NCBI GenBank assembly: GCA_031423755.1
Contig: JANPGC010000281.1
Span: 1-7,095, forward strand
From: JANMEX01 sp031423755
GTDB taxonomy: Bacteria; Pseudomonadota; Alphaproteobacteria; Rhizobiales; Rhizobiaceae
Reading direction: 5' to 3'
DNA length: 7,095 nucleotides
The notes beneath the pieces were generated by a model. The model ran no database searches, was not told the DNA's origin, and saw nothing but the letters and a program-made list of their open reading frames with translations. A program made the translations under genes and the position numbers. Each line of letters begins with the position of its first letter. The stretch's first letter is position 1. Positions 5,426 to 7,095 of the stretch are shown one piece after another.

Positions 5426-5510
5426 ATTTGTAGCACAAAGTCGAGACTTCACACCTGTTCGTTTGGCAGAAAGTTAATGGATCGTAAATGGGTGGCAGCG
5501 TGTTCATCAC

Positions 5511-5909
5511 TCAGTTTCCGTAACGTGTGGAGATGTCGAGCGTCAAAGCCTCGCCCTCGCGCATATACTGTGAAAGAGCGGTCGAGGCGGCGTCCGTGCA
5601 GCGCAGGTAAACACCATCAAACGAACGATAGCCATGGTTGAAACTGGCGGTGAGCTTAGCCTTCCGCTCCGGAGTTGGCACCTCGTTTTCAATCAATTCG
5701 CCCATGGAGTCGCGCCAAACGGTTGACTGGTCCCCGCACAGGCGACGCAGAAAGTGTACTGATCCAAGCACCTCTGCCAGCCGCACCAGTTTCTGCTCAT
5801 AAGGCGGATCAGGCGGGGTTGTCGTTTGCCCATGCGCTTGGCATGCGAGTGTCAGCAGAATTGCGGTGGCGTATGCGCGCCGCGCTGAATGTCCGAAATT
5901 GCCGAAAAT
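5511..5909 (-). other. Mature-protein region of the DUF2385 gene (region downstream of the GTGA junction)
   Basis: This marks the part of the DUF2385 gene that does not overlap the Nudix gene beyond its stop codon. The likely signal peptide covers residues 1-29, with cleavage around AHG-Q. The region ends at the TGA next to a 131-base non-coding gap (5380-5510) that contains the CtrA box. No clear terminator hairpin was seen just past the stop. Confidence 0.4.
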
Positions 5910-5912
5910 CAC
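5511..5912 (-). CDS. TIGR02301 / DUF2385 family exported protein
   Basis: A 133-residue protein matching the alphaproteobacterial TIGR02301/DUF2385 family: PPYEQKLVRLAEVLGSVHFL (36-55), RRLCGD with Cys59, VWRDSM, LTASFNHGYRSFDGVYLRC (87-105) with Cys105, and the terminal ISTRYGN. The N-terminus (RRAYATAILLTLACQAHG) looks like a signal peptide, so the protein is probably periplasmic; Cys59 and Cys105 are the natural candidates for a disulfide. The function of the family is not known. The start codon is GTG, overlapping the Nudix stop by four bases (GTGA), with GGGAG about seven bases upstream, so the two genes are translationally coupled. Cys24 is not preceded by a good lipobox, so lipidation is unlikely. 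Confidence 0.88.
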   Translation of the reverse strand: MIFGNFGHSARRAYATAILLTLACQAHGQTTTPPDPPYEQKLVRLAEVLGSVHFLRRLCGDQSTVWRDSMGELIENEVPTPERKAKLTASFNHGYRSFDGVYLRCTDAASTALSQYMREGEALTLDISTRYGN

Positions 5913-6346
5913 GAACCGCTCCCCGCCACCATCAAAGCCACATCACGCACCGATTGTGGCACGGCCAAGGCGTCCATTTCGGCCAACGAATACCAGCCGG
6001 CCGTCAAGGCGTCATCGCCAGCCGCCAAAACGCCAGTCACAGTGTCTGCTTGGAAGACATGCAGCAGAAAGCCGCCCTGCGCACCATGGATTGTCACGTG
6101 CCGCAACGCACGCAAAGCGCCAGCCGCAAGGCCCGTCTCCTCAACGAGTTCACGTCGGGCCGCAGCCTCAAGCACTTCACCTTGCTCGACCTTGCCACCG
6201 GGAAAAGCATGCATGCCCCTCCCCGGATTTTTGGCCCGCTCCACAAGCAGAAAACGCCCCGACTGAAACACAACAACAGAAACCGCAAGCCTGAGGCCCG
6301 TAGGTGCATCTTCCGTTGTTGGGTCGTTTGGCGGCTCAAAAATCAT
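5909..6346 (-). CDS. Nudix hydrolase
   Basis: A 145-residue protein with a textbook Nudix box GX5EX7REUXEEXGU at residues 51-73: Gly51, Glu57, Arg65-Glu66, Glu69-Glu70, Gly72. This binds divalent metal for cleaving nucleoside diphosphate-linked substrates. The rest is a normal single-domain Nudix fold (LRLAVSVVVFQSGRFLLVERAK before the box, WYSLAEMDAL after it). The region HAFPGGKVE suits ADP-ribose or oxidised-nucleotide pyrophosphatases, but substrate cannot be set from motifs alone. The ATG at 6346 lacks a clear ribosome-binding site; a leaderless or weakly translated message is possible. Its stop overlaps the start of the DUF2385 gene by four bases, and it diverges from the DUF1624 gene. 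Confidence 0.93.
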   Translation of the reverse strand: MIFEPPNDPTTEDAPTGLRLAVSVVVFQSGRFLLVERAKNPGRGMHAFPGGKVEQGEVLEAAARRELVEETGLAAGALRALRHVTIHGAQGGFLLHVFQADTVTGVLAAGDDALTAGWYSLAEMDALAVPQSVRDVALMVAGSGS

Positions 6347-6401
6347 CTGACGTGCATATGGCCTTTAACGCCTTGCGTGAAGCATGTTAGCGCTTTGCCG
6401 C
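6347..6401. promoter_or_regulatory. Short divergent intergenic region between Nudix and DUF1624 genes
   Basis: Only 55 bases separate the two divergent starts, so both promoters must be compact or overlap coding sequence. On the minus strand TTCACG, 16 bases, CATATG is a weak -35/-10 possibility for the Nudix gene. No convincing promoter was seen for the plus-strand gene, and neither start has a clear Shine-Dalgarno. Confidence 0.3.
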
Positions 6402-7095
6402 ATGAAAACAGGTGATTTGCCCACAGCAGACGAGAGACCACTGCCGCGAACGCCCCGCATTGCGGCACTTGATGTCGCACGCGGATTGGCGCTGATCGCG
6501 ATGACGACGTTCCATTTTTCGTGGGACCTGGAGTATTTCGGCTACGCCGAGCCCGGCATGACATCTGCCTTCGCATGGAAATGGTACGCACATGGCATTG
6601 CCTTCACGTTTCTTATGCTTGCGGGTTTCAGTTTCGCATTGGCGCATGGCAACGGCATCCGCCGCAAAGCGTTCCTTTGGCGGCTGTTGCAGATCAGCGC
6701 GGCAGCGGCAGTCATCAGCCTCGCAACGTGGTGGGCAACGCCCGACCGCTTTGTCTTCTTCGGCATTTTGCATCAGATTGCGTTGGGTTCGGTGATAGCG
6801 CTGCTGTTTGTACGTCTTCCCGCGCCCGCTATTTTCGTCGCCGCTGCCGCTTTCCTCGCGCTCCCGTCAATCTTCCGCAGCAGCGTCATTGAAAGTCCGC
6901 TGTTCTGGTGGACGGGACTTGGCGAAACACTCCCTGCGTCGAACGATTATGTACCGGTTTTTCCATGGACGGGAGTGACCCTGCTTGGCCTTGCACTGGG
7001 CAAATATGTCTTGAGCAGAGACCTTGGCCCGAGATTGGCATCGTTGACCAGCGCAGAACGTCAGCCCACCCGCGCGCTTTGCTTCCTTGGCAAGC
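6402..7095 (+). CDS. DUF1624 membrane protein (heparan-alpha-glucosaminide N-acetyltransferase-like), N-terminal part
   Basis: 231 residues are visible and the frame is open to the window edge, so the gene continues. It begins with a short charged cytosolic tail (1-19) followed by RIAALDVARGLALIAMTTFHFSWDLEYFGY (19-48), the signature start of DUF1624 proteins. Further hydrophobic spans follow around 65-81 (HGIAFTFLMLAGFSFAL), 92-111, 118-137, 140-155 and 188-202. The segments FFGILHQIALGS and VPVFPWTGVTLLGLALGK are also typical. Members are multi-pass inner-membrane proteins related to the catalytic part of the human lysosomal acetyltransferase HGSNAT and are thought to acetylate an envelope sugar or other acceptor; bacterial substrates are largely unknown. 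It diverges from the Nudix gene. Confidence 0.88.
   Translation, partial: MKTGDLPTADERPLPRTPRIAALDVARGLALIAMTTFHFSWDLEYFGYAEPGMTSAFAWKWYAHGIAFTFLMLAGFSFALAHGNGIRRKAFLWRLLQISAAAAVISLATWWATPDRFVFFGILHQIALGSVIALLFVRLPAPAIFVAAAAFLALPSIFRSSVIESPLFWWTGLGETLPASNDYVPVFPWTGVTLLGLALGKYVLSRDLGPRLASLTSAERQPTRALCFLGK

Noticed and set aside
5460..5500. Forward promoter-like pair TTGGCA / TAAATG in the gap
   Set aside because: No plus-strand gene follows it, the spacing is short, and the -10 match is poor.
5838..5850. Possible lipoprotein Cys (Cys24) in the DUF2385 protein
   Set aside because: The preceding residues TLA do not fit the lipobox well, and a normal signal-peptidase cut after AHG is more likely.
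5675..6415. 246-residue plus-strand open frame opposite the Nudix and DUF2385 genes
   Set aside because: Both minus-strand genes have clear family motifs, while this frame shows no recognisable domain and a composition typical of antisense shadows.
1..7095. CRISPR array, tRNA, rRNA, transposase or phage genes
   Set aside because: No spaced direct repeats, cloverleaf-like segments or transposase/integrase motifs were seen on either strand.

Overview
The window looks like a chromosomal stretch from an alphaproteobacterium of the order Hyphomicrobiales, most likely close to the Brucella/Ochrobactrum/Phyllobacterium group. The basis is recognition of protein families (a DUF2385/TIGR02301 protein, a 'QVHFREPGLEHKEDL'-type dihydroorotase, and a YgfZ-HD-phosphatase cluster), a perfect CtrA-type box, and a palindromic repeat of a style common in these genomes. 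No database search was possible, so the taxon is an inference. No tRNA, rRNA, insertion sequence or CRISPR array was seen.

Left block (1-2260, minus strand): a tightly packed operon transcribed leftward. Its order is YgfZ-type folate-binding protein, HD-family phosphohydrolase (1-nt gap), small CX5R tyrosine/dual-specificity phosphatase (14-nt gap), and an SRAP/YedK-type protein (1-nt TGATG stop/start overlap) that runs off the left edge. The HD and SRAP members belong to nucleotide-handling and abasic-DNA-repair families. The first gene belongs to an iron-sulfur maintenance family.

Middle block (2350-4306): a dihydroorotase gene (pyrC) diverges from the ygfZ operon. It is followed by a ParD-like ribbon-helix-helix antitoxin gene with no visible toxin partner. 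Just after the antitoxin lies a 170-bp composite palindrome, made of two inverted REP-like hairpin units around a 78-nt centre. It sits between convergent genes.

Right block (4307-6346, minus strand): two two-gene units read leftward. The first is an 85-residue cytosolic protein followed by a secreted 270-residue protein, both of unknown function, with a perfect CtrA consensus site 30 bp before the first start codon. The second is a Nudix hydrolase overlapping, by a GTGA junction, an exported DUF2385 (TIGR02301) protein.

Right edge (6402-7095, plus strand): the N-terminal part of a multi-pass DUF1624 membrane protein (heparan-alpha-glucosaminide N-acetyltransferase-like), divergent from the Nudix gene and truncated by the window end.

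Most of the window is ordinary core genome. The points worth a second look are the CtrA box before an uncharacterised secreted-protein operon, the toxin-less antitoxin beside the palindrome, and signature-residue substitutions in YgfZ (Glu to Val) and dihydroorotase (His to Gln).
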